Shown: positions 1 through 8,000 of the stretch, one piece after another
How positions within the stretch are numbered: position 1 is the stretch's first letter
Layout of the letters: every line of letters begins with the position of its first letter
Origin: JANQIO01 sp043585095
GTDB taxonomy: Bacteria; Pseudomonadota; Gammaproteobacteria; Pseudomonadales; Halieaceae
Assembly (NCBI GenBank): GCA_043585095.1
Contig: CP121321.1
Location: 1,922,001-1,986,000 of the forward strand
Direction: 5' to 3'
Length of the DNA: 64,000 bases
Translations under genes and position numbers: made by a program
Notes under the pieces: generated by a model
What the model was told of the DNA's origin: nothing
Databases searched by the model: none
The model's input: the letters and a program-made list of their open reading frames with translations, nothing else

Positions 1-275
1 TCCTCCGGGCCCTCTTCCATACGCTGGCGGGCGCCGCCAATGGTATAGCCCTGATCATAGAGCAGGCTGCGGATCTGGCGGATGGTCTCGACGTCACCGC
101 GCTGATAGTAGCGGCGATTGCCGCGACGCTTAACGGGTTTGAGTTGGGGGAATTCCTGCTCCCAGTACCGCAGCACGTGGGGCTTCACGTTACACAGTTC
201 GCTCACTTCGCCGATGGTGAAGTAGCGTTTGCCGGGAATCGTCGGCAGTTGCTCGGGGCTACTATTCGTTTCCAC
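1..275 (-). CDS. MerR family transcriptional regulator (3' end outside window)
   Basis: Partial gene; the C-terminal part lies beyond base 1. The start is GTG at 273-275, 14 bases inside the end of ihfA, so the two are probably translationally coupled. The visible 91 residues contain a MerR winged helix: GKRYFTIGEVSELCNVKP at residues 15-32 is the first helix-turn-helix, LRYWEQEFPQL follows, and RRGNRRYYQRGDVETI is the wing. MerR proteins bind spaced dyads at promoters and sense a ligand through the C-terminal part, which cannot be seen here. A single MerR gene directly after ihfA is a common gammaproteobacterial arrangement. The effector is unknown. Confidence 0.9.
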   Translation of the reverse strand, partial: METNSSPEQLPTIPGKRYFTIGEVSELCNVKPHVLRYWEQEFPQLKPVKRRGNRRYYQRGDVETIRQIRSLLYDQGYTIGGARQRMEEGPE

Positions 276-666
276 CGTCTAATGCTCTCATCCCGAAACT
301 GATCTCCGGCGCGGCCGGTTTTGCCGCAGAGGCGTTGGCCTCTTCGATCAGTCTGCGGTCGCGAAGAATTTCTTCACCTTCGTACTCTTCAACGCGTGCC
401 TTGAGTTTCTGGCCGGGGCGGAAGGTCACCACACGACGGGCAGAGATCGGTATCTCTTCGCCGGTTTTCGGGTTTCGACCTGGCCGCTGGCTTTTGTCAC
501 GCAGATCAAAGTTACCAAAGCCGGACAGCTTCACCTGTTCGTTACCTTCCAAACAGGAGCGAATCTCTTCGAAGAAGAGTTCCACGATTTCCTTGGCTTC
601 TCGCTTGTTGAGACCTAATTCCTCATACAAGCGCTCGGCCATTTCCGACTTGGTGAGCGCTGTCAT
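262..666 (-). CDS. ihfA: Integration host factor subunit alpha, with a long C-terminal tail
   Basis: IHF alpha pairs with IHF beta (ihfB, 35437-35733) to bend DNA in the nucleoid, at promoters and in recombination complexes. Residues 1-93 match the HU/IHF fold closely: TKSEMAERLYEELGLNKREA at the N-terminus, VKLSGFGNFDLRDK at 46-58 and the DNA-inserting arm RPGRNPKTGE at 61-70. The family is usually about 100 residues, but this protein has 134. Residues 94-134 form an added acidic, Ala-rich tail (EEYEGEEILRD... ending GGNE). The end overlaps the GTG start of the MerR gene by 14 bases. It is last but one in the thrS-to-merR transcription unit, 49 bases after pheT. Confidence 0.97.
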   Translation of the reverse strand: MTALTKSEMAERLYEELGLNKREAKEIVELFFEEIRSCLEGNEQVKLSGFGNFDLRDKSQRPGRNPKTGEEIPISARRVVTFRPGQKLKARVEEYEGEEILRDRRLIEEANASAAKPAAPEISFGMRALDGGNE

Positions 667-715
667 ATGCGTTCCCAGGTTTGCGGGCTGAACAGACGAC
701 AGTGTTGCTGCCGTC

Positions 716-3088
716 TTAGTTTCGTAGCTCTGCGTTGTGAGTTTTTATAAGCAGATCAATCACTTGATCCACATAGTTGTTAACTTCTTGATCACTTAGG
801 GTGCGCGAAGAATCCCGAAATGTCAAACCCAACGCCAGAGATTTTCGTTTAGGATCAATACCTTTGCCCTCATATACATCAAAGAGCCTTAAGTCTGTAA
901 GGTAAGTTCCTGCCACCTCTCGAACATTGTCCAACAGATCCCCAGCAGCGACGTCTTTGTCCACGATCACAGCCAGGTCGCGCCGCACTTCGGGGTACCG
1001 GGACAGCTCGGTAAAGGCTGGCAGCGCGGCCTCCATCAAGGGCGCTAAATCAACCTCGAACAGATAAACCGGCTGACTAAGTTCGAAGCGCGCCTGCAGC
1101 GTCGGGTGCAGCTTGCCGATGTAACCAACCAGCTGATCACCCAGCCAGAGTGCGGCCGTTTGTCCGGGATGTAAGCCTTCGCGCTCGCCTGCGGTGAACC
1201 GGAACGCTTCAGGCTTCCCGGTCATATCCAGCAGCGCTTCCAGATCGCCCTTCAGGTCATAAAAGTCGACGCTATCAGCCGAGGCGTTCCAGCCCTCTTC
1301 CGAGCGATTGCCGGTGGCCACCGCTGCCAGGGTCAGAGGTTGTTCCAGTGCGTCACCTGGCAGGAAACGCAGACCGGACTCAAATAGCCGCACACGGGGC
1401 TGCTGCCTGGCGGTATTGTGAGCAACCGCTTTCAGTAGACCGGGCAACAGGCTGGTGCGCATGACGGCAAGATCTGCCGAGATAGGATTCTGCAATGCAA
1501 CGGGTTCAAGCGCAGGATCAAATGCCTGCTGCCAATCGCGATCGATAAAGCTGTAGTTCACCGCTTCAGCATAATCACGGGCGGCGAGCCGACGGCGAAT
1601 TTGGCGCAGCGTTAGCTGACTCTCGGGGCGTGCCGGCATCACCAGTTCTGCATGGATGCGGCTGACCGGCAGGCGGTTGTAACCGTAGACACGGGCCAGC
1701 TCTTCTAACAAATCGGCTTCTATGGCCAGATCAATGCGCCAGCTAGGTACGGTGGCTTCCCAGCCCTGATCGGTGGCCGTAACGCCCATGCCCAGGCCAG
1801 TGAGAATGCGTTCAACTTCTGCATCCTCCATCTCAAAGCCCAGCATGCGCGGAATACGCGCTCTGCGCAGCGTCACTGGGCCCGGGGACGGCAGGTCCGC
1901 TTCGTTAACGACATCCTCTATAGGCCCAGCTTCGCCGCCACAGATGGCGAGGATTAGCTCAGTGGCGCGCTCCAGTACCTGCGACTGCATAGCCACGTCA
2001 GCGCCTCGCTCAAAACGGTGGGACGCATCGGTGTGCAAGCCATAGGCTCGCGCCCTGCCCGCCATGGCCAGCGGCTGCCACCAGGCTGCTTCCAGCATTA
2101 AGTTGGTGGTTGCCTCGCTAACGGCGGTGCTTTCGCCGCCCATGATGCCCGCTAAGGAAACGGCCTGGGCGTGGTCAGCAACGACCATGGTGTCGTCGGT
2201 CATCTCAACGGTTTGGCCATTGAGCAACTCGAGCTTTTCACCCGCTTCCGCCAGACGCACCACAATGCCGCCTTGCAGCTTGTCGAGGTCGAAGGCATGC
2301 ATGGGCTGCCCCAGCTCCATCATCACGTAATTGGTCACATCGACAACCGGATCGATCGCGCGAATCCCTGAGCGGCGCAGCTTTTCCTGCATCCACAGCG
2401 GGCTGGACTTGCTTATATCAATACCGCGGATGATGCGCGTAGCAAAGCGCGGACAGCCCGCGCCGGCGTTTAACTCAACGGGAAAACGCTCATCGATGGT
2501 CGCCGGTACCGGCGTAATGGGCGCCGCGGCAAGTTCACTTTGGGTGAGCAGCGCTACCTCTCTGGCGACGCCGGCAATGCCCAGGCAGTCGGCACGGTTG
2601 GGCGTCAGATCCAGCTCAATAAGTGTATCTTCAAGGCCGAGGTAATCGCGCAGATCTGTGCCCGCGGGCGCATCGCTGGCGAGCTCCATCAGGCCATCAC
2701 TGCCCTCGCCCATGCCGAGCTCGGTCTCGGCACACAACATACCGAAGGACTCAACGCCGCGTAACTTGGCGCGTTTGATTTTGAAGTCGCCGGGTAACAC
2801 AGCGCCTACTGTCGCCAGCGGTGCTTTAAGCCCTGCTCGCGCATTAGGCGCACCGCAGACAATTTGAACGGTCTCACTACCGGTGCTGACTTCGCAGACT
2901 TGCAGCTTGTCCGCATCCGGGTGTGGGCTAGCAGACAGTATCTCGCCTACGATCACCCCGCTAAAATCACCTGCAACGGGCTCAACGGCGTCAACTTCCA
3001 GGCCCGCCATGGTAATGATCTCGGCAAGTTCGTCGCTGGCAACTGCCGGATTGACCCACTCCCGGAGCCACTGTTCACTGAATTTCAT
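716..3088 (-). CDS. pheT: Phenylalanine--tRNA ligase beta subunit
   Basis: Beta chain of the alpha2beta2 phenylalanyl-tRNA synthetase. It binds tRNA(Phe) and edits mischarged Tyr-tRNA(Phe). At 790 residues it is close to the usual 795. The N-terminal EMAP-like tRNA-binding domain covers about residues 40-150 (GVIVGEILSASPHPDADKL near 44). The B3/B4 editing domain and B5 domain follow, and the anticodon-binding FDX-ACB domain is at the C-terminus (ELSRYPEVRRDLAVIVDK near 690). The start is 9 bases after pheS ends, so the subunits are co-translated as in related bacteria. Confidence 0.98.
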   Translation of the reverse strand: MKFSEQWLREWVNPAVASDELAEIITMAGLEVDAVEPVAGDFSGVIVGEILSASPHPDADKLQVCEVSTGSETVQIVCGAPNARAGLKAPLATVGAVLPGDFKIKRAKLRGVESFGMLCAETELGMGEGSDGLMELASDAPAGTDLRDYLGLEDTLIELDLTPNRADCLGIAGVAREVALLTQSELAAAPITPVPATIDERFPVELNAGAGCPRFATRIIRGIDISKSSPLWMQEKLRRSGIRAIDPVVDVTNYVMMELGQPMHAFDLDKLQGGIVVRLAEAGEKLELLNGQTVEMTDDTMVVADHAQAVSLAGIMGGESTAVSEATTNLMLEAAWWQPLAMAGRARAYGLHTDASHRFERGADVAMQSQVLERATELILAICGGEAGPIEDVVNEADLPSPGPVTLRRARIPRMLGFEMEDAEVERILTGLGMGVTATDQGWEATVPSWRIDLAIEADLLEELARVYGYNRLPVSRIHAELVMPARPESQLTLRQIRRRLAARDYAEAVNYSFIDRDWQQAFDPALEPVALQNPISADLAVMRTSLLPGLLKAVAHNTARQQPRVRLFESGLRFLPGDALEQPLTLAAVATGNRSEEGWNASADSVDFYDLKGDLEALLDMTGKPEAFRFTAGEREGLHPGQTAALWLGDQLVGYIGKLHPTLQARFELSQPVYLFEVDLAPLMEAALPAFTELSRYPEVRRDLAVIVDKDVAAGDLLDNVREVAGTYLTDLRLFDVYEGKGIDPKRKSLALGLTFRDSSRTLSDQEVNNYVDQVIDLLIKTHNAELRN

Positions 3089-3097
3089 ACTGATCCC

Positions 3098-4117
3098 TTA
3101 GTGAAACTGTTCGAGGAAGCGCAGGTCGTTATCGAAGAAGATCCGCAAATCGTTCACGCCATAGCGCAACATCGCCAGGCGCTCAACACCCATACCAAAA
3201 GCAAACCCGGCGTAACGGTCAGGATCGATCTTGCTGTATTCCAACACCCTGGGATGCACCATGCCGCAGCCACCCACCTCCAGCCAGCCGGTGTGGCTGC
3301 ATACGCGACAACCATCGCCCTTGCACATTACACACTGAATATCGATCTCGGCCGAGGGCTCGGTGAAGGGAAAATAGCTGGGACGAAAGCGCACCGCCAG
3401 ATCGTCCTGCTCGAAGTAGACGCGCATCAGGTCTTCAACGATGCCTTTCAGGTCGGCAAAGCTGGACTCCTCATCAATCAGCAGACCTTCCACCTGATGA
3501 AACATTGGCGTGTGCGTTAAATCCGAATCGCAGCGGTACACGCGTCCGGGGCAAATAATCCGAATGGGCGGTTCTTGTGACTCCATAACCCGAACCTGTA
3601 CTGGCGAAGTGTGGGTGCGCAGTACGGTGGTGGCATCAACATAAAAGGTATCGTGCATGGCGCGTGCCGGATGGTGCGCGGGAATATTGAGAGCCTCAAA
3701 GTTGTGGTAGTCGTCCTCGATCTCGGGGCCTTCCACTACATCAAAGCCAATCGGCGTGAAGAAATCCTCAATGCGCTCAATGGTGCGGGTAACCGGGTGC
3801 AGTCCGCCTGCGCTGGCAGCTCGCCCCTGTAGAGTGACGTCGATTCGCTCTGCGGCAAGCTGCGCTGCAACCGCCGCGGCGTCCAGCGCCTGCTTACGCT
3901 CAGCGATTAATGCCTGCAGTTCCTGCTTGACCACGTTGATCTGCGCGCCTGCGGCAGGCCGCTCCTCCGCTGATAAGGCACCTAAGCCTTTCAGCAAGGC
4001 GGTAATGTGGCCTTTCTTACCCAGATAGTCGACGCGCAGGGTTTCCAGCACCTTGCCGTCTGTCGCCGCGTTGATCGCGCTGCGCGCCTCATCCGCTAGC
4101 TGTTCGAGGTTTTCCAT
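3098..4117 (-). CDS. pheS: Phenylalanine--tRNA ligase alpha subunit
   Basis: Catalytic class II chain of phenylalanyl-tRNA synthetase, 339 residues, normal for the family. An N-terminal coiled coil (about 1-90) precedes the catalytic core. Motif 2 lies around RVYRCDSDLTHTPMFHQVEG, and motif 3 is GFAFGMGVERLAMLRYG near the C-terminus. A purine-rich site (GGACAGG) precedes the ATG directly. It stands 303 bases downstream of rplT behind a terminator, so it probably has its own promoter as well as receiving some read-through. No phenylalanine-rich leader peptide was recognised upstream. Confidence 0.98.
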   Translation of the reverse strand: MENLEQLADEARSAINAATDGKVLETLRVDYLGKKGHITALLKGLGALSAEERPAAGAQINVVKQELQALIAERKQALDAAAVAAQLAAERIDVTLQGRAASAGGLHPVTRTIERIEDFFTPIGFDVVEGPEIEDDYHNFEALNIPAHHPARAMHDTFYVDATTVLRTHTSPVQVRVMESQEPPIRIICPGRVYRCDSDLTHTPMFHQVEGLLIDEESSFADLKGIVEDLMRVYFEQDDLAVRFRPSYFPFTEPSAEIDIQCVMCKGDGCRVCSHTGWLEVGGCGMVHPRVLEYSKIDPDRYAGFAFGMGVERLAMLRYGVNDLRIFFDNDLRFLEQFH

Positions 4118-4420
4118 CCTGTCCTATCCCATCCAAACCGCCGCAGCGGGGGTGTTTTTTACAATGTCCCTACCGTGCGCTTATGTAGCACAGCAGCTGA
4201 AATCAGTAGGCCAAGTCTTTCGACCGGCCCGCGCATCTTCAACATACTCCGACCGAGCTAGCATAAAGCGGGTCGTCTAGCGCCTCGGAATCCCAAGCGA
4301 AGGCAAGAATCCCTAGCGGTCTTAAAAAATGAAAAAAGGGAAAGAGCTCTCACCCTTTCCCCTTCAGTGTATTGCGATGTCGTGTGTAGCGAACCGTTTG
4401 CAAGCAAACGGCGGGCGGGC
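4118..4420. other. rplT-pheS intergenic region
   Basis: Gap of 303 bases between rplT and pheS, both on the minus strand. It holds the rplT terminator (4332-4361) and about 215 bases of pheS leader. I saw no convincing -35/-10 pair, leader peptide or second T-run hairpin that would indicate phe attenuation. Confidence 0.5.
4332..4361 (-). terminator. Intrinsic terminator after rplT
   Basis: Read on the minus strand: GGGAAAG, a 10-base loop, CTTTCCC, then TTTTTT. It ends the infC-rpmI-rplT part of the unit 60 bases after the rplT stop. Seven perfect pairs plus a U-tract support it, although an A/G-rich stem is weaker than average, so partial read-through into pheST is plausible. Confidence 0.8.
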
Positions 4421-4777
4421 TTAGGCCAGTGCGGCCTTTGCTTGCTCCACGACGGCTGCAAAAGCAGGCTTGTCATGTACCGCCAGATCCGCCAACACGC
4501 GGCGATCCAGTTGTACATCGGCCCGCTTCAGACCATTGATCAAGCGGCTATAGCTAAGGCCGTTAGCACGAGACTGCGCGTTGATACGCGTAATCCATAG
4601 CGAACGAAACTGACGCTTGCGCTGACGACGATCGCGGTAGGCATACTGACCGGCTTTGGTAACGGCCTGCTTGGCAACACGAAAGATGCGTGAACGCGCT
4701 CCGTAATAGCCTTTGGCCTGCTTGAGTACTTTCTTGTGACGGCGACGAGCCACCACTCCACGTTTTACACGGGGCAT
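4421..4777 (-). CDS. rplT: 50S ribosomal protein L20
   Basis: L20 (bL20) binds 23S rRNA early in large-subunit assembly and, in enterobacteria, represses the rpmI-rplT mRNA. The 118-residue length and the basic N-terminus MPRVKRGVVARRRHKKVLKQ are characteristic; AKGYYGARSRIFRVAKQAV follows. It lies 28 bases after rpmI. The C-terminal globular part (about 60-118) is the portion known in E. coli to carry the regulatory activity. Confidence 0.99.
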   Translation of the reverse strand: MPRVKRGVVARRRHKKVLKQAKGYYGARSRIFRVAKQAVTKAGQYAYRDRRQRKRQFRSLWITRINAQSRANGLSYSRLINGLKRADVQLDRRVLADLAVHDKPAFAAVVEQAKAALA

Positions 4778-4805
4778 AGTCTAATCCTCTTTAAGTTCGT
4801 AACCG

Positions 4806-5003
4806 TTACTTCGCCCGCATCATGCGGTCGATCAGCACCTTGTCGTTTTTGTGGATCTCGGAAGTTCCACGCAACTGGCGCTTACGTTTGGTCGTCATCT
4901 TGGTGAGGATGTGACTCTTGTTGGCACTCTTGCGCTTGTAGTTACCGCTGGCGGTCTTCTTAAAGCGCTTGGCTGCCCCACTGTGAATTTTTGCTTTAGG
5001 CAT
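4806..5003 (-). CDS. rpmI: 50S ribosomal protein L35
   Basis: L35 (bL35), 65 residues, strongly basic, with the family N-terminus MPKAKIHSGAAKRFKKTASG and the motif KSHILTKMTTKRKRQLRG. It sits between infC and rplT in the universal order. The 99-base spacer from infC is where L20 feedback acts in E. coli; here it contains a decayed repeat of the infC end (see 5055-5118). Confidence 0.98.
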   Translation of the reverse strand: MPKAKIHSGAAKRFKKTASGNYKRKSANKSHILTKMTTKRKRQLRGTSEIHKNDKVLIDRMMRAK

Positions 5004-5054
5004 AGTTAAAACTCCGCATTTGCAATCATAGTATTGAAGGCTCTAGGGCATTCA

Positions 5055-5118
5055 CAGGCCGCTAGGTCTTCTTCTTAAAGCCATTAGCTTCTTGTAAAGC
5101 CGTTAGCTTTTCTTCTTA
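5055..5118 (-). repeat. Decayed tandem copies of the infC 3' end in the infC-rpmI spacer
   Basis: On the minus strand the last infC codons and stop read AAGAAAAGCTAACGGCTTTA. The next bases repeat this as AAGAAGCTAATGGCTTTA, then more loosely as AGAAGAAGACCTAGCGGCC. So a unit of about 20 bases spanning the stop codon is present two to three times. The copies fall where the L20 operator of the rpmI-rplT mRNA is found in enterobacteria. Whether they are only slippage or form part of an RNA structure cannot be told from the sequence. Confidence 0.6.
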
Positions 5119-5633
5119 GGAGCGATAACCATAGTGAGCTGTCGACCTTCCATTTTCGGAAATTGCTCGACACCACCCAACTCGGCCAGATCAGCTTCTA
5201 CTCGTTTGAGTAGTTCCATGCCGATTTCCTGGTGAGCCATTTCACGACCGCGAAACCGCAGCGTGACTTTGGCCTTATCGCCGTTTTCAAGGAAACGTAC
5301 CAGGTTGCGTAGTTTTACCTGGTAATCCCCCTCCTCCGTCCCTGGACGAAATTTCATTTCTTTAATCTGTGTTCGTTTCTGCTTCTTCTTCTGAGCAGCC
5401 TTTTGCTTCTTGGACTCGAACACATGTTTCCCGTAGTCCATGATCTTGCATACTACGGGTTCAGTATCAGTAATCTGAACCAAATCGAGAGTCGCGGCTT
5501 CTGCTGCGGCCAGAGCGTCTGCAAGGGATACGATCCCTACTTGTTCTCCTTCCGCGCCAATTAGCCTTACCTGATCCGCCTCAATCTCATCATTCGTGGG
5601 CGAACGCTTGCTCTTACTGTTTTCTCTCTTAAT
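5103..5633 (-). CDS. infC: Translation initiation factor IF-3, ATT start
   Basis: IF-3 (176 residues; E. coli 180) keeps 30S subunits free and checks start-codon pairing. The reading frame extends well upstream of any ATG. An ATT at 5631-5633 with a strong AGGAG nine bases upstream gives the expected N-terminus IKRENSKSKRSPTNDEIEAD. The linker is KKQKAAQKKKQKRTQIKEMK, and the C-terminal domain ends QLTMVIAPKKKS. Use of a rare start is a known family trait that lets IF-3 repress its own translation, because IF-3 itself rejects such codons. thrS lies 166 bases upstream and rpmI 99 bases downstream. Confidence 0.97.
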   Translation of the reverse strand: MKRENSKSKRSPTNDEIEADQVRLIGAEGEQVGIVSLADALAAAEAATLDLVQITDTEPVVCKIMDYGKHVFESKKQKAAQKKKQKRTQIKEMKFRPGTEEGDYQVKLRNLVRFLENGDKAKVTLRFRGREMAHQEIGMELLKRVEADLAELGGVEQFPKMEGRQLTMVIAPKKKS

Positions 5634-5642
5634 CGGTCAGAT

Positions 5643-5647
5643 CTCCT
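5643..5647 (-). promoter_or_regulatory. Shine-Dalgarno site fixing the ATT start of infC
   Basis: AGGAG on the minus strand, with nine bases (5634-5642) before the ATT. No ATG, GTG or TTG is as well placed. This pairing, and the IF-3 family N-terminus that follows, decide the start. Confidence 0.85.
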
Positions 5648-5799
5648 GTGTAACGCTTCACTGGGGCCGGTTGATTTCGTTCAACCATAAAATATCCCAC
5701 AGCACTTTGACTGAGGCGCGGGATTGTATAGAGGTTGACCTACTTTCACAAGCTTTTTAGCCCAGCCCTAAAACCGCTAAAGCCTTTGAATTTAAAGGC

Positions 5800-7710
5800 T
5801 TACCGACGATTCGCCACCTCGTCTGACAGGTGCCCGGCAAAGGCTTCGATGGATAGCGTGCCAAGGTCGTCCCCCGTGCGTGTGCGAACGGCCACGGCAC
5901 CCTCTTCCATCTCCCGATCTCCCACCACCAGCAGGTAGGGAATGCGCTGAATCGTGTGCTCGCGAATTTTGAAACCCACCTTTTCGTTACGCAGGTCGGT
6001 TTCGACCCGGAAGCCTTGCGCGTTAAGCGTTTCGGCAACCTGCGCAGCGTACTCACTGTGCTTATCAGTGATATTCAGCACCACCGCCTGCTCTGGCGCC
6101 AGCCACACCGGGAAGTTACCTTCAAAGTGCTCAATCAAAATGCCGATAAAACGCTCAAATGAACCCAAAATCGCGCGATGTAGCATCACTGGCACATGGC
6201 GGGATCCGTCTTCGGCCACATATTGCGCATCCAGACGTCCCGGCATGGAAAAGTCCACCTGAATGGTGCCGAGCTGCCAAACGCGGCCAATGGAGTCTTT
6301 CAGGCTGAATTCAATTTTGGGGCCGTAGAATGCGCCCTCGCCGGGCAGTTCTGCCCAGGGCAGATCATGAGCGTCCAACGCGTCGGCGAGTGCCTTCTCG
6401 GCACGATCCCAGTCTTCCTCTGACCCCACGCGCTTCTCCGGGCGCGTAGAGAGGCGGTAGATCATGTCGGGCTCGCCGAAAAAGTCCTTATACACCCCGT
6501 GCAGGAAATCGATAAACGAAGACACTTCCGGCTGGATTTGCTCTTCGGTACAAAAGATATGGGCATCGTCCTGAACGAAGCCACGCACGCGCATAATGCC
6601 ATGCAGGGAGCCCGATGGTTCATTGCGGTGGCAGCTACCAAACTCAGCCAGGCGAAGCGGTAAGTCGCGATAGCTTTTTAAGCCCTGGTTGAAGACCTGC
6701 ACGTGGCAGGGGCAGTTCATCGGCTTGATGGCAAAGTTACGATCCTCGGAGGACAGCATGAACATGTCCTCACCGTACTTGTCGGCGTGACCGGATTTTT
6801 CCCACAGGGTCAGGTCGACAATCTGCGGCGTTTTGATTTCCTCGTAGCCGTGGGCGCATTGAGCGTTGCGCATGTACTGTTCAATCGCCTGATAGATACG
6901 CCACCCTTTCGGATGCCAGAACACCATTCCCGGTGCTTCTTCCTGGGTGTGGAACAGGTTCAGCTTCTTCGCAATCTTGCGGTGATCGCGCTTTTCGGCC
7001 TCTTCGATGCGGTGCAAATACGCTTTGAGCTCTTTGTTGTTGCGCCATGCGGTGCCGTAAATGCGCTGCAGCATTTCGTTGCTGGCATCACCGCGCCAAT
7101 AGGCGCCGGCCACCTTGGTCAACTTAAAGGTCTTGAGCTTGCCGGTGCTGGGCACGTGGGGACCGCGACATAAATCCATCCAGGGACCCTGGCGGTATAC
7201 GCTGATATCTTCGCCTTCAGGCAAATCCTGAATAATCTGCACCTTGTAGTGCTCACCCATATTGCGGAACTCTTCTACCGCATGCTCGCGGCTCATCACC
7301 AGGCGCTCCACGGGCAGATCGTCTTCGACAATCTCTGCCATGCGCTTCTCGATTTTCTCGAGATCTTCCGGGGTAAAGTGGTGACCGGTTGCGAAGTCAT
7401 AATAAAAGCCGTCTTCGATGGTCGGACCGATGGTGACTTGCGTGCCGGGATACAGCTCCTGTACGGCCATGGCCAACAGATGGGCAGAGGAATGGCGGAT
7501 GATCTCCAGCCCCTCATCATCGCGGTCGGTAATAATCGCCAGCTCGGTGTCGTCTTCAATCAGATAGGAGGTATCAACCTCCTGACCGTCGACTTTTCCT
7601 CCGAGTGCGGCCTTGGCAAGCCCCGGGCCGATATCGGCAGCGACGTCGTGAACAGAAACAGGATTTTCGAAAGTCCGGGCAGAACCGTCGGGCAAAGTAA
7701 TAACTGGCAT
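5800..7710 (-). CDS. thrS: Threonine--tRNA ligase
   Basis: Class II synthetase charging tRNA(Thr), 636 residues (E. coli 642). The order is: TGS domain at 1-60 (MPVITLPDGSARTFENPVS); an editing domain with HSSAHLLA near 73-80; the catalytic core, with motif 2 region RLAEFGSCHRNEPSG and the zinc cysteine in MNCPCH; and the anticodon-binding domain after about residue 535 (VLNITDKHSEYAAQVA). GGGAC just upstream of the ATG serves as ribosome site. It is the first gene of the minus-strand unit running to merR, and mscS diverges 290 bases away. No threonine leader was recognised. Confidence 0.99.
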   Translation of the reverse strand: MPVITLPDGSARTFENPVSVHDVAADIGPGLAKAALGGKVDGQEVDTSYLIEDDTELAIITDRDDEGLEIIRHSSAHLLAMAVQELYPGTQVTIGPTIEDGFYYDFATGHHFTPEDLEKIEKRMAEIVEDDLPVERLVMSREHAVEEFRNMGEHYKVQIIQDLPEGEDISVYRQGPWMDLCRGPHVPSTGKLKTFKLTKVAGAYWRGDASNEMLQRIYGTAWRNNKELKAYLHRIEEAEKRDHRKIAKKLNLFHTQEEAPGMVFWHPKGWRIYQAIEQYMRNAQCAHGYEEIKTPQIVDLTLWEKSGHADKYGEDMFMLSSEDRNFAIKPMNCPCHVQVFNQGLKSYRDLPLRLAEFGSCHRNEPSGSLHGIMRVRGFVQDDAHIFCTEEQIQPEVSSFIDFLHGVYKDFFGEPDMIYRLSTRPEKRVGSEEDWDRAEKALADALDAHDLPWAELPGEGAFYGPKIEFSLKDSIGRVWQLGTIQVDFSMPGRLDAQYVAEDGSRHVPVMLHRAILGSFERFIGILIEHFEGNFPVWLAPEQAVVLNITDKHSEYAAQVAETLNAQGFRVETDLRNEKVGFKIREHTIQRIPYLLVVGDREMEEGAVAVRTRTGDDLGTLSIEAFAGHLSDEVANRR

Positions 7711-8000
7711 GGATGCAAGTCCCTTTCCAGTGGTGGCCCCTACAAAGGGTCACGTGTGGGTTGTTGTCTGAGCCGGTTCGTTCCCGCCAGCAGCACCATA
7801 CAAAGGTACCTCGACCTGACGTTCACCCCGGTTCGAGTGAGACAGCAGAATACCACATAGAGGCGCGTCTTCAGGGTGAATATTACGGCGTTTTAACGAA
7901 AATCGCGGGCGTGGGGTCCAAGCCCTCAGTCGCTTTTCACTATCGCGTCGGGCATCATCGAAAATACGCAAATGCATTGGAGGACAAATGGAGCCCCATA

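Noticed and set aside
2864..3520. 218-codon plus-strand frame across pheT/pheS
   Set aside because: Lies antisense over two certain genes, has no ribosome site and no family features; it mirrors the codon bias of the opposite strand.
4118..4331. Phenylalanine attenuator before pheS
   Set aside because: No short Phe-rich leader frame and no alternative T-run hairpin could be found.
7713..8000. Upstream extension of the MscS frame
   Set aside because: No membrane or signal features, basic and irregular; the ATG at 8001 has its own ribosome site and begins the normal protein.
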